From Methylobacterium sp. E-045 (GTDB lineage: Bacteria > Pseudomonadota > Alphaproteobacteria > Rhizobiales > Beijerinckiaceae), in NCBI RefSeq assembly GCF_022829685.1, contig NZ_JAKSYE010000135.1, positions 28,585 through 92,584 on the forward strand: a DNA stretch of 64,000 bases, read 5' to 3'. The number at the start of each line of letters is the position of its first letter. The stretch's first letter is position 1. Under the pieces are notes generated by a model that was given only the letters and a program-made list of their open reading frames with translations, made no database searches and was not told the DNA's origin. A program made the translations under genes and the position numbers. This document shows positions 1 to 7,315 of the stretch, piece by piece.

Positions 1-891
1 GACGAGACGCGGCTCAGGGTCGACCGTGGGCGGGGTGCCGCTGTTAGCGACGCGAGTGATAAGCGGATGAAGCGGGGCCGAGGCCTGCGTGTCGGTTTGC
101 ACACGTCGGCGCATGGCGTCGATACGGGCAAGCGCCTGACAGACATCGCGATAGCTCCGGCCGATCGCATCGGCATGATGCGCGAGGGTCCGCCGGTATC
201 GGTCGATCTGCTCGGCCACGCGTGGCGTCTCCCCGACGCTGGCACGAAGTTCCGGGTTGGCAAAGTGTTTGGCCTCGTGGAAGACGATGCGGACTTCCCC
301 GTCCTGCTCCTCCACCGTCGCGACGTCGATCCGGTCCGTGCCGCCCGCGGTTGGTGATGAGGACGCTTGGGGTGCTTCGCCTGCATCCTCTGCGGCGGCG
401 GCGATGAGCCCGTCTTTCGAATCTTCGGTTGTTGGCAGGGCGATGGCGCCGAACGCGATCTCGACGTCGATGACATGAGAACTGGCGAGGAGGAGGCTAT
501 GCAGGCCGATCTTCTCCGGTCCGGTAAGCGTGTCCGCCGCCTGGATCATCTCCCGCAACGTCGGCGGACCCTCGTAGCTGCGCCAGAGGGCCGTGTTGGG
601 ATCGATGTCGAAGGTTCCGTCCGCGCCCATCTTGACCGATCCCTGTTTGCGGCGGGTCAGGTACTTCGCGTGTGTGATCGGTATGAGCCTGTCGCCCTCG
701 CGCTCCACACGGAAGATGGAAGCGCCGCGGTAGTAGACGTTCAGGTACTCGGCGCGGATCGCGATCACGAGGTCGCGTCTTGCCAGGACGTCACGCCACC
801 AGTTCCCCTGCGGCTGGTCGGTGAGGGCATCCAGCGCCTTGAGGTAAGTGTCGCTCAGACCCCTGTAGAACGACGAAGACGACGAACTCAC
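1..891 (-). CDS. Large hypothetical protein with PD-(D/E)XK-like motif (3'-truncated by window edge)
   Basis: An uninterrupted minus-strand frame of 297 codons starts at GTG (889-891) and runs off the window. The GTG overlaps the TGA of the MBL gene by 4 nt (GTGA), so the two are almost certainly translationally coupled. I do not recognise the N-terminal part (residues 8-150), which has a conserved-looking aromatic stretch at 49-62. After a Ser/Ala-rich linker (about 155-185), residues 186-216 contain a hydrophobic strand with Asp189 and then Glu206-Ala-Lys208. This D...ExK arrangement is typical of PD-(D/E)XK nuclease folds. The nuclease call is inference from this short motif only; the remaining C-terminus is outside the window. 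Confidence 0.8.
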   Translation of the reverse strand, partial: MSSSSSSFYRGLSDTYLKALDALTDQPQGNWWRDVLARRDLVIAIRAEYLNVYYRGASIFRVEREGDRLIPITHAKYLTRRKQGSVKMGADGTFDIDPNTALWRSYEGPPTLREMIQAADTLTGPEKIGLHSLLLASSHVIDVEIAFGAIALPTTEDSKDGLIAAAAEDAGEAPQASSSPTAGGTDRIDVATVEEQDGEVRIVFHEAKHFANPELRASVGETPRVAEQIDRYRRTLAHHADAIGRSYRDVCQALARIDAMRRRVQTDTQASAPLHPLITRVANSGTPPTVDPEPRLV

Positions 892-2138
892 GCTGCGATC
901 TCCCACCACTGACCATCCTGTTCGATGCTGACGTTTGGGCCGAACAGCGCGGGGAAGCGGTCGGCGTGAAAGGTATGGATCGGTACGATCCGGCGCGGGG
1001 CGATAGCCTCGGCGAGCCGCTTCAGATCCGGGATGCTCGCGTGCCCCGAGGTGTGGGCGTGGGCGAGCGGGATGCTGCGTTCGGCCAGATCCGTTTGTAG
1101 GGTTAGTCCCCGCTCCTGGGCGAGGTAGCCGTCCCACTGCGACCAGATCGCGGTCGCGCCGGATAGGCACTCTGCCCGGTCGAGGTCTCGCAGCATGGCC
1201 GGGCGGAACAGGTAGGCCGCATGGGGGGCGAGAGCTCGAAGTTGGCCCGGAAAGATGCGTTTGGCCGCATGAGCTTCAATCAGGTCGAACCGCTCGGTCT
1301 GCTTAATCCGGACCCGTTGGTAGTGCGGCACGAACACCACCATGCCCGGCCAGTCCGATTGCGGGATGTTGGCGTTGCCGGTCGCTCGCAGGACCTCCGC
1401 CGCGTAGAGGTCGATGACGAGGGTGCGTCCGGTGCGCTTGCAGGCGCGGTAGAGCGAGACCATCCGGTCGATGTTCTGGGCGGAGGCCGCGACGAGGGCC
1501 ATGCCAGCGGAACCCTGAAACAGCGAGACGAAGCGGTCCTCGACGTCGGCTTCCGTCGGGAAATGTTGGTCCGGATCGAGGCGGCCGAGGCTCGACCCTT
1601 CCAGCAGCAGGATGTCGATGTTCTTCGGCGGGTTCCGGACGAGGCGCTCGAACAGGCTAGCCTTGCGCCCATGTCCCCGGAAGTCGCCCGAGTAAAACAG
1701 GCGTTGCCCGCCGGCTTCGACGAGGAGGGCGTAGGCGTCGTAGGCGGAGTGATCGACGAGGATCGGGGTGACCGTGAACGGGCCGAAGGTAAGGGGTCTG
1801 CCGTTCTCCATCGTGATCGTCGATGACGGTAGGTAGACGTTCGGGACGAACGGGGCAGCGACCGTCAAAATCGACTGCGTGGCAGCGCCCATGACCACCG
1901 GGAGGTCCGGTCCGGCGAGGTGGGCCAACCCGACATGGTCACGGTGGCCGTGTGAGAGGATAAGCGCCTTCAGATCACTGCCACCGGCCAAGCCGTCTAC
2001 GGCTGGGTAGCAAGACGTGTCGTCCGGTTTGCCGTCGAGCGGAAGGCCGAGGTCGAGGAGGAGGCGGTCGCCATCGTGGGTCAACTCCACACAGGTGCCG
2101 CCGATCTGACGCGTGCCGCGGTGGATACGAACCTGCAT
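888..2138 (-). CDS. RNase J-like MBL-fold metallo-hydrolase
   Basis: This is a metallo-beta-lactamase-fold protein of about 416 aa. The zinc-binding HGHRDH motif lies at residues 63-68. Further metal-site features are the DHSAYDAY segment, the YSGDFRGHG strand, and two C-terminal His motifs (HTSGHAS and IHTFHADRF). The N-terminus (RIHRG..QIGG) resembles RNase J and other beta-CASP/MBL nucleases, which act on RNA or DNA ends. The ATG at 2136-2138 matches the family N-terminus; in-frame alternatives are ATG 2156 and GTG 2165. Its stop overlaps the start of the next gene by 4 nt, so it forms an operon with the nuclease-like protein. The substrate is unknown. Island location suggests an accessory role rather than housekeeping RNA decay. 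Confidence 0.85.
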   Translation of the reverse strand: MQVRIHRGTRQIGGTCVELTHDGDRLLLDLGLPLDGKPDDTSCYPAVDGLAGGSDLKALILSHGHRDHVGLAHLAGPDLPVVMGAATQSILTVAAPFVPNVYLPSSTITMENGRPLTFGPFTVTPILVDHSAYDAYALLVEAGGQRLFYSGDFRGHGRKASLFERLVRNPPKNIDILLLEGSSLGRLDPDQHFPTEADVEDRFVSLFQGSAGMALVAASAQNIDRMVSLYRACKRTGRTLVIDLYAAEVLRATGNANIPQSDWPGMVVFVPHYQRVRIKQTERFDLIEAHAAKRIFPGQLRALAPHAAYLFRPAMLRDLDRAECLSGATAIWSQWDGYLAQERGLTLQTDLAERSIPLAHAHTSGHASIPDLKRLAEAIAPRRIVPIHTFHADRFPALFGPNVSIEQDGQWWEIAA

Positions 2139-2267
2139 CGAATGGACGAACCCCATACGCCGCACCGATTGCGCAACGGGGATAACCGTCTCTGCTCAGG
2201 TTCTCGCAGCAATTGTGTAGAAGATATTCGATGGTTTCCCTGGGCGCAAGCTGTTCGCGTCCGCGTC

Positions 2268-2528
2268 ATGGACGGACGAGCCCGTGTGGCGTGGCATCTG
2301 CGGCGATTGCGGGTTGAACGGGGGTTGTCTCAGGAGGCACTCGCCGTTGATGCTGGCGTGGACCGTGGGTACGTAAGCGGCATTGAGCGTCGTAGCTTTA
2401 ACCCCACTGTGGACATTCTAGATCGCCTTGCGTTCGCTCTGTCGGTCGATGTCTCGGAGCTTTTTGTGTTGCCTGCCAACGGCGAGAATCCTCCGTTGGC
2501 ACTCAGACCTGGGCGTCGACGAGGCTGA
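2268..2528 (+). CDS. Xre-family helix-turn-helix regulator
   Basis: This small protein (86 aa) is almost entirely a HTH_3/Xre DNA-binding domain. The recognition helices lie around residues 17-45 (LSQEALAVDAGVDRGYVSGIE), and the domain ends with the usual VDILDRLAFAL..DVSELF helix at about 48-68. The ATG at 2268 gives a family-like length; the frame is open further upstream but that part does not look like protein. It is transcribed divergently from the MBL/nuclease pair with about 130 bp between starts, so it probably represses or tunes that operon. This regulatory role is inferred from position. Confidence 0.8.
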   Translation: MDGRARVAWHLRRLRVERGLSQEALAVDAGVDRGYVSGIERRSFNPTVDILDRLAFALSVDVSELFVLPANGENPPLALRPGRRRG

Positions 2529-2910
2529 GAGGTCCTACGCTGGGACAGGATGTTTGTAGCCGTCACTCTGAGCATACCCTCTGCGAAGTGCTTGAGGACC
2601 AGCGTTACGCGGTAAGAAGTGGTTGGCCGAAGTTATAAAAGGCATTTTGGCTACTGCGCGTGGTCCTGGCAGCAGGTGTGCTGATGCCGAGACCGCTACG
2701 AGGGGACAGCACTTAGCCCGCGTTTGACCAAGAACATGGTTGAATGCGAAGGGTACAGGACGAACTTGTCATCCAATTGGCTACTTGGCTCCGCTTCATT
2801 CTGCACACCCCACATTCTGTGCACAGACTACACAACCTACATAGCCTACACTGCGAGCTGGTGCGATCCTATTCCAGCTCGCACGCGTCTTCCTGCTGAT
2901 AGCGACGTGC
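2529..2910. other. Intergenic region without a convincing gene
   Basis: About 380 bp lie between the Xre regulator and the integrase stop. Short frames exist on both strands, but none has a ribosome site or protein-like composition. Around 2815-2860 there is a run of short, similar CTACA/CACA-type words. These could be integrase arm-type sites, but that is speculation. Confidence 0.4.
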
Positions 2911-4233
2911 CTATCGAGGTGTTGTGAGTGAGGTTGCGATCAAGTTCGAGACATGCTCCGCTGCAGCGCGTGCTGGGTCGCGCGCTATGTGGGCATATCG
3001 CTGCGTCGTCTTGTGATCGCGGTGCCCTAGAATCGCACCAAGTAACGGCAGACTGTTTCCTGAGGATGCTCCGACGCTCGCGAAGGAATGGCGAAGGTCG
3101 TGCAGCCGCACGTCGGGTAGGTCAGCGGTTACTCGCACGCGCTCCCAGACCTTTGACAGCCCAACGAAGTGTCGGCCCGCCACGTTGCCGGTAAACACGT
3201 AAGGATTGTGTTCGAACTTGGGCTGGCCTTCGATGAGGGTCAGTGCTGCAGTTCCGATGGGGATTGCCTTTGCGCCGGTCTTGCTAGTTGGGAGACGTAG
3301 ATAGCCCTGCTCGCGATCGACATGGGCCCACTTGAGTTGCAGCACTTCAGACTTGCGCGCACCAGTGAGTAATAGCAGCCGTATAGCGCCGATCGCCGAC
3401 GGGCTTTCGGCCTGCATTGGCGTCCGCGGTGATTTTCCGCGCCCTCCGGCTTCGACCCAAGCGGACAGATTGGCTACATGCTGTTTCCACGCTTCGTCAC
3501 AAGCCGCAAGAACCTGCCCCAACCGCAGGAGCTCCTGGCCGGAAAGGAAGCGCTCGTTGCGGCCGTCTCTGAAACGTTGAACGCCTCGTACCGGGTTGTC
3601 CGGACGCAGACGTTTGCGGACTGCGAACGCGAAGATGCCACCTAGAAGCCCAACCGTTCGCGTGGCTGCGCCCCGGCCGCCCTCGACAATTGCGCGACCA
3701 CGTCTACCAGTCTTAACGTCGAGGGCTGTCTTACCCGCCGCGACGTCATGCAGAAACGCATCGATATGGTCGCTTGTTACCTCTTGTACCCGCTTGCGCC
3801 CGAGCAGCGGCTTGATATGGCGCTCGATGCGGCTTGCATCTGTTAGAAGGGTCGAGGCCTTCTTCGGCTCGTCAAACTTTGTAAGGATTTGGCCAGCGTG
3901 GGCCGCCTCAAGATAAACGTCGCATAGCTCGGCTATAGTGAGATCAGCGTTCGCCTGTACCTGCTTGGCTTCATTGGGATCGACCCCGTTGCGTGCCTGT
4001 GACAGGAGCCGAAGCGCCTCGTTGCGTGCGGTTTCAACCGTCCATGGTGAACCGTGCTTGCCGATCGTATGCCAGCGCTGCCGGCCGCGGAATAAATATT
4101 TTAGCGCGTAGCTTTTCGAGCCGTCGGCGTTCACGCGTAATCCGAACCCCTTCAATTCAGAGTCCCACAGCGTGTAACGCTCTGCACGCGGCTTCGCAGC
4201 CTTAATCGCTTGCAAGGTAAGTTTGATCGCCAT
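2911..4233 (-). CDS. int: Tyrosine-type site-specific integrase with DUF4102 arm domain
   Basis: This 440-aa phage/island integrase catalyses strand exchange between attachment sites. Residues 1-90 match the Arm DNA-binding domain (DUF4102) of P4-like integrases. A core-binding SAM-like domain spans about 95-215, and the catalytic domain about 225-430. The catalytic residues visible are Arg293 (TGARKSEV), Lys318, His378 and Arg381 (HDLRHSFA), His404 (LGHRDHKT) and the nucleophile Tyr413 (QRYAHIA). The set is complete, so the enzyme should be active. It ends about 135 bp from the tRNA-Arg att copy and reads away from it. Integrases with this arm domain commonly use tRNA 3' ends. Confidence 0.96.
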   Translation of the reverse strand: MAIKLTLQAIKAAKPRAERYTLWDSELKGFGLRVNADGSKSYALKYLFRGRQRWHTIGKHGSPWTVETARNEALRLLSQARNGVDPNEAKQVQANADLTIAELCDVYLEAAHAGQILTKFDEPKKASTLLTDASRIERHIKPLLGRKRVQEVTSDHIDAFLHDVAAGKTALDVKTGRRGRAIVEGGRGAATRTVGLLGGIFAFAVRKRLRPDNPVRGVQRFRDGRNERFLSGQELLRLGQVLAACDEAWKQHVANLSAWVEAGGRGKSPRTPMQAESPSAIGAIRLLLLTGARKSEVLQLKWAHVDREQGYLRLPTSKTGAKAIPIGTAALTLIEGQPKFEHNPYVFTGNVAGRHFVGLSKVWERVRVTADLPDVRLHDLRHSFASVGASSGNSLPLLGAILGHRDHKTTQRYAHIARDPARAAAEHVSNLIATSLTTPR

Positions 4234-4368
4234 CGCGGAACCTGGGGCTACAACAGGGCTACCGCAGATGAGGATAGCTCCGGCGAGCCCTGGCGGGAAG
4301 GGGCAATCTAACCCATTGATTCCGATAAGTTCTGCGTAGTGATGTCCTCCACTTTCGGGCCATGTTAT

Positions 4369-4417
4369 GGCCCTCCGAAGGCAAAGGTCACACGTTCGAA
4401 TCGTGTCGGGTGCGCCA
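4369..4417 (+). repeat. attR: duplicated 3' half of tRNA-Arg(CCG)
   Basis: The sequence shows the anticodon loop CTCCGAA, a T-arm (acacg-ttcgaat-cgtgt, 4390-4406), the acceptor strand CGGGTGC and GCCA (4407-4417). Upstream of 4369 there is no D-arm or 5' acceptor strand, so this is not a complete tRNA. It is what an integration into the 3' part of tRNA-Arg leaves at the distal end of an island. The anticodon-stem has one mismatch, consistent with relaxed selection or with the crossover lying in this stem. Confidence 0.8.
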
Positions 4418-4488
4418 ATTTTTCCAATGACTTAGCACACATCTGCTAAAGCCGGCGTGAGGCTCGCGGAAGCAGTGGCGCCGAATCA

Positions 4489-4519
4489 CCCCGCGCCCGG
4501 CAAGGCTGCGGGGATTTTG
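4489..4519 (+). terminator. Rho-independent terminator, probably of the original tRNA-Arg
   Basis: A CCCCGC / GCGGGG stem (4489-4494 with 4508-4513) is followed by ATTTTGT. It lies about 70 nt after the tRNA 3' end, where the terminator of the original tRNA transcript would be expected. Confidence 0.6.
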
Positions 4520-4620
4520 TCGTGCGTGAAGGGTGGAGGCCCTTCGGGAGCGCCATGATGCTCATTCGGCCGGTTGCACTTGCCCGGCTTCCGTTGCCTC
4601 GCCTTGCTAGAGCGCTCTAC

Positions 4621-4665
4621 GCCGAAGTGGATGCCGGTTCGGCGAAAAAGAGCGCGGCACAACAA
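4621..4665. repeat. Dispersed chromosomal repeat of the GAAGTGG..CCGGTTC type
   Basis: The word GCCGAAGTGGATGCCGGTTC followed by GGCGAAAAAG is close to an abundant short intergenic repeat of Hyphomicrobiales genomes (recalled, not searched). Related words containing ACCGGT next to an AGTGG/CCACTTTTGC motif recur at 8498-8530 and 26163-26195 in this window. Confidence 0.5.
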
Positions 4666-4790
4666 AGGTTTGGAGATGCGTCCCGACCCAACATGGTCGG
4701 GCGCAGCTCTCGGTGTCTCTCACAAAACTCCCGCTTCGCCGCCGTGCTCAGAGCGAAAACCGAGGGTGACCCAGAGTTCTGTGAGGCACT

Positions 4791-5267
4791 TTAAGCTCCG
4801 GCCACGTGCAGGACGATCTCGCGCCGATGCGGCCGGTCGCGGTGCTCGATCAGATAGAGGCCCTGCCAGGTGCCGAGGGCGAGCCGCCCGTCGATGACGG
4901 GGATCGTGAGCCCCGAATCCGTCAGGAGGGTGCGGATATGCGCCGGCATGTCGTCGGGGCCTTCCGCCGCATGGATGTAGCCGCCACCGGGCAGGCGCGG
5001 GGCGAGCACGTCCAGGGCCGTCATCAGGTCGCTCCGCACATCCGGGTCGGCATTCTCCTGGATCGTCAGGGAGGCCGAGGTGTGCCGGCAGAACAGGGTG
5101 AGCAGGCCCTGCCCGATGCCGCTGCGCCGCAGGAAGTCGGCCACCGCCGCCGTGACGTCGGTGAATCCCTGCCCCGGCGTCGAGACGGTGAGGCGGGCGC
5201 TGGCCTGGCGCCGGATCTCGCCCTCCTGAAAGCCCTCCATTCCGCCGATCCGGCCCGAAGCTCTCAT
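4791..5267 (-). CDS. yjbQ: YjbQ family protein (UPF0047)
   Basis: This 158-aa protein matches the YjbQ/UPF0047 family, proposed to have secondary thiamine-phosphate synthase activity. Characteristic stretches are FCRHTSASLTIQENADPDVRSDL and the GPDDMPAH...LTDSGLTIPV..GRLALGTWQGLYLIEHRDRPHRRE C-terminal half, including the conserved metal-site His/Glu residues. The ATG at 5265-5267 overlaps the ligase stop codon (ATGA), so it is co-transcribed with the exonuclease and ligase genes. An in-frame ATG ten codons later is a possible alternative. The functional link to the ligase is unclear and may be only operonic. Confidence 0.92.
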   Translation of the reverse strand: MRASGRIGGMEGFQEGEIRRQASARLTVSTPGQGFTDVTAAVADFLRRSGIGQGLLTLFCRHTSASLTIQENADPDVRSDLMTALDVLAPRLPGGGYIHAAEGPDDMPAHIRTLLTDSGLTIPVIDGRLALGTWQGLYLIEHRDRPHRREIVLHVAGA

Positions 5268-7315
5268 GACGTCTCTCCCTCGATGACGGCGCCCGGCGCG
5301 ATCTCGCGCTCGCCGCGGGCCAGGATGGTCTCCAGGGCCTCGATCCGGTCGGCCTCGGCCGCCGGCTTGTCCCAGCGGATGCGGTGGACTCGGGGAAAGC
5401 GCATGGCGACCCCGGATTTGTGCCGAGTGGAGCGCTGGACCCCCTCGAAGGCGATCTCGAGCACCAGCCCCTCGTCGAGTCCGTAGGCCACCTCGCGCAC
5501 CGGGCCGAACCGCTTCGTCGTGTTGTTGCGGACGTAGCGGTCGAGCTTGGCCAGCTCCGCATCGGTGAAGCCGTGATAGGCCTTGCCCACCGGCACCAGC
5601 TCCCGGCCGCCCTCCGGCCGCTCGCGCCAGACCCCGAACGTGTAGTCCGAATAGAAGGACGAGCGCTTCCCGTGGCCGCGCTGGGCATACATCATCACGG
5701 CGTCCACGAGATGCGGCTCGCGCTTCCACTTCCACCACGGACCCTTGGGGCGTCCGGGGAGATAGGGACTGTCGTGCAGCTTCAGCATCACCCCCTCGAT
5801 GGCGTCGGCATCCTCGCCCGCCCCCACCGAGGCGGGGTCGGCGCGGGCCTCGGCGAGATCCTCCCAGGTGGCGAAGGTCACGAGCGGCGAGAGGTCGATG
5901 CGGGCGTGATCCAGGGCGGCGACGAAGGCCTCGAGCCTGGCGCGGCGCTCGGCGAAGGGCAGCGGGCGCAGGTCCTCGCCCTCCGCCGTGAGGAGGTCGT
6001 AGGCCCGGACATGGGCGGGGAATTCCTCCAGCAGCTTGGGCGTCACCGCCTTGCGGTTGAGGCGCTGCTGCAGGACGTTGAAGCTCTGAACCCGCTCCTC
6101 CCGCAGGATCAGCAGCTCGCCGTCGAGGGTGCCGGTGAAGGTGATCGCCTCGGCGAGATCGGGAAACGCGTGCGTGATGTCCTCGCCGGTGCGCGAATAG
6201 ACCCGCGCCACCTGCGCGCCGGCCTCGTCGCGGCCACCGCTGAGCTGGACGCGGATACCGTCCCATTTCCACTCGCCGGAGAAGGCGGCCGGATCGAGTT
6301 TCGCGAAGTCCGTTTCCTCGTCGATGGGGTGCGAGAGCATCGGCGGCCGGAACGGGGCCGGGTTGAGGGTGGTGGGGCGCTCCCCCCTCCCCTCGACCCA
6401 GGCGAACAGGCCGAGATACGGCGGCTCGAGCCCGTGCCAGACCTCCTCCACCGCATCGGCCTCGTGGCCGCCGAGGGCCCCCACGGCCGTCTTGGCGAGG
6501 CGCGCCGAGACGCCCACGCGCAGGGCCCCGGTGATGAGCTTCAACAGCGCCCAGCGCCCGGTCTCGTCCAGGGCATCGAGCCAGCCCGCGATATGGACGG
6601 GAAGGTCGGATTTTTTCGTGGTGGCGAGGGTTTGCACCACCTCGGAGAGGGTGGGGATGTGCGAGGGCGGATTGTTGTGGCCGAGCCCTATCGAAGGACC
6701 GCCCGACAGGGCGGCACGAGGCGCGACCGGCTCCCTCTCCTGGAAGGAGAGGGTTGGGGTGAGGTGTGTGGATTCTCCGGAAAGGTCGCACACCTCACCC
6801 TGTCCCTCTCCTTCCAGGAAAGGGGACCCGCGCTGACCGCGCGATTCCCGAAACCCGTTCTCCCCGGAGATGTCGGATGCCTCCTCGGTGCCGAGCGTGT
6901 CCACCGATTTGGAGAGGCCGGAGCGCCCCCTCCCTCCCCCTTGTGGGGAGGGATCGAGGGTGGGGGTGGCTCCGCCGGGCTCCGCAGCGGGTCGCCCAGC
7001 CACCCCCACCTCCAACTCCTCCCCACAAGGTGGAGAAGGGCCTCCTGCCGGCCAGATCAGGGCCGTGGTCTCGGCGAGATCGCCGACATAGTTGTGCGAG
7101 AGCGCGAACAGCACCGGATCGACCCGCGCCTCCACCAGCCCGCGGATCATCGCCGGTTTGGCCTCGCGGAAGCTGAGGTTGCCGGTCATGGCGGCCAGCG
7201 CCCAGCCCCGCTCGGGGTCCGGCGCATGGGTGAAGTAGTCCTGCAGCAGGCGCAGCTTGGCGTTGCGGCGCGGCTCGTAGGCGAGACGGTCGAGGAGATG
7301 GGCGAAGTCGTTCAT
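5264..7315 (-). CDS. ATP-dependent DNA ligase (LigC/ligase B-type) with in-frame repeat insertion
   Basis: This 683-aa enzyme seals DNA nicks using ATP. The ligase DNA-binding domain is at the N-terminus, interrupted at about residues 96-193, and resumes through GRWALLKLITGALRVGVSARL. The nucleotidyltransferase domain has the catalytic lysine at residue 350 in motif I (EWKWDGIR). It continues through RTGEDIT..FPDL, the DGELL motif, EGVMLK and WKWKRE. An OB-fold forms the C-terminus. Usual family length is roughly 530-560 aa. The excess is the inserted segment, which is encoded by two long imperfect palindromes (6738-6819 and 6939-7030) that keep the frame open. The ATG at 7313-7315 overlaps the stop of the exonuclease gene by 4 nt (ATGA). 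All catalytic motifs are intact, so activity is plausible. Confidence 0.95.
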   Translation of the reverse strand: MNDFAHLLDRLAYEPRRNAKLRLLQDYFTHAPDPERGWALAAMTGNLSFREAKPAMIRGLVEARVDPVLFALSHNYVGDLAETTALIWPAGGPSPPCGEELEVGVAGRPAAEPGGATPTLDPSPQGGGRGRSGLSKSVDTLGTEEASDISGENGFRESRGQRGSPFLEGEGQGEVCDLSGESTHLTPTLSFQEREPVAPRAALSGGPSIGLGHNNPPSHIPTLSEVVQTLATTKKSDLPVHIAGWLDALDETGRWALLKLITGALRVGVSARLAKTAVGALGGHEADAVEEVWHGLEPPYLGLFAWVEGRGERPTTLNPAPFRPPMLSHPIDEETDFAKLDPAAFSGEWKWDGIRVQLSGGRDEAGAQVARVYSRTGEDITHAFPDLAEAITFTGTLDGELLILREERVQSFNVLQQRLNRKAVTPKLLEEFPAHVRAYDLLTAEGEDLRPLPFAERRARLEAFVAALDHARIDLSPLVTFATWEDLAEARADPASVGAGEDADAIEGVMLKLHDSPYLPGRPKGPWWKWKREPHLVDAVMMYAQRGHGKRSSFYSDYTFGVWRERPEGGRELVPVGKAYHGFTDAELAKLDRYVRNNTTKRFGPVREVAYGLDEGLVLEIAFEGVQRSTRHKSGVAMRFPRVHRIRWDKPAAEADRIEALETILARGEREIAPGAVIEGETS
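6738..6819. repeat. Palindromic repeat element A inside the ligase gene
   Basis: Two 31-nt arms (6738-6768 and 6789-6819) are reverse complements at 28 of 31 positions and are separated by 20 nt. The translation within the ligase frame is the LTPTLSFQERE-like low-complexity text typical of translated intergenic repeats. The element therefore looks like a mobile palindrome that has landed in a tolerant loop of the protein. Confidence 0.85.
6939..7030. repeat. Palindromic repeat element B inside the ligase gene
   Basis: Two 33-nt arms (6939-6971 and 6998-7030) are reverse complements at 28 of 33 positions and are separated by 26 nt. The sequence family (CCTTGTGGGGAGG ... TGGGGGTGGCT) differs from element A. 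It translates to Gly/Pro-rich text, again without breaking the ligase frame. Confidence 0.85.

Larger units (their letters stand above)
1..4417. mobile_element. Right end of a tRNA-Arg integrated genomic island (partial)
   Basis: The segment ends at a 49-nt copy of the 3' half of a tRNA-Arg gene (4369-4417). A tyrosine integrase (2911-4233) lies just inside that copy. The tRNA piece is on the plus strand, so an intact tRNA-Arg(CCG) is expected at the other end, left of the window. Visible cargo is an MBL-fold protein, a nuclease-like partner and an Xre regulator. From 4418 onward the sequence is core chromosome. The left boundary is not visible, so the size is unknown. Confidence 0.75.
4418..4790. 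other. Intergenic region with terminator and dispersed repeat
   Basis: This 373-bp stretch separates the att copy from yjbQ. It holds the terminator at 4489-4519 and a dispersed repeat around 4621-4665. I see no coding sequence with a ribosome site; the open frames are GC-driven. Confidence 0.5.

Noticed and set aside
67..912. Plus-strand frames in the first 900 bases
   Set aside because: The minus strand has a continuous 297-codon frame there with a protein-like sequence and a 4-nt overlap with the MBL gene. The plus-strand frames are its shadow.
2815..2860. CTACA/CACA-type near-repeats near the integrase as a possible CRISPR or iteron array
   Set aside because: The words are short, irregular and not separated by regular spacers. 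At most they are integrase arm sites.
4791..6791. A 666-codon minus-strand frame covering the 5' part of the ligase gene
   Set aside because: Only its last 158 codons are YjbQ. The rest is an out-of-frame reading of the ligase gene with Arg/Gly/Pro-rich, low-complexity text.
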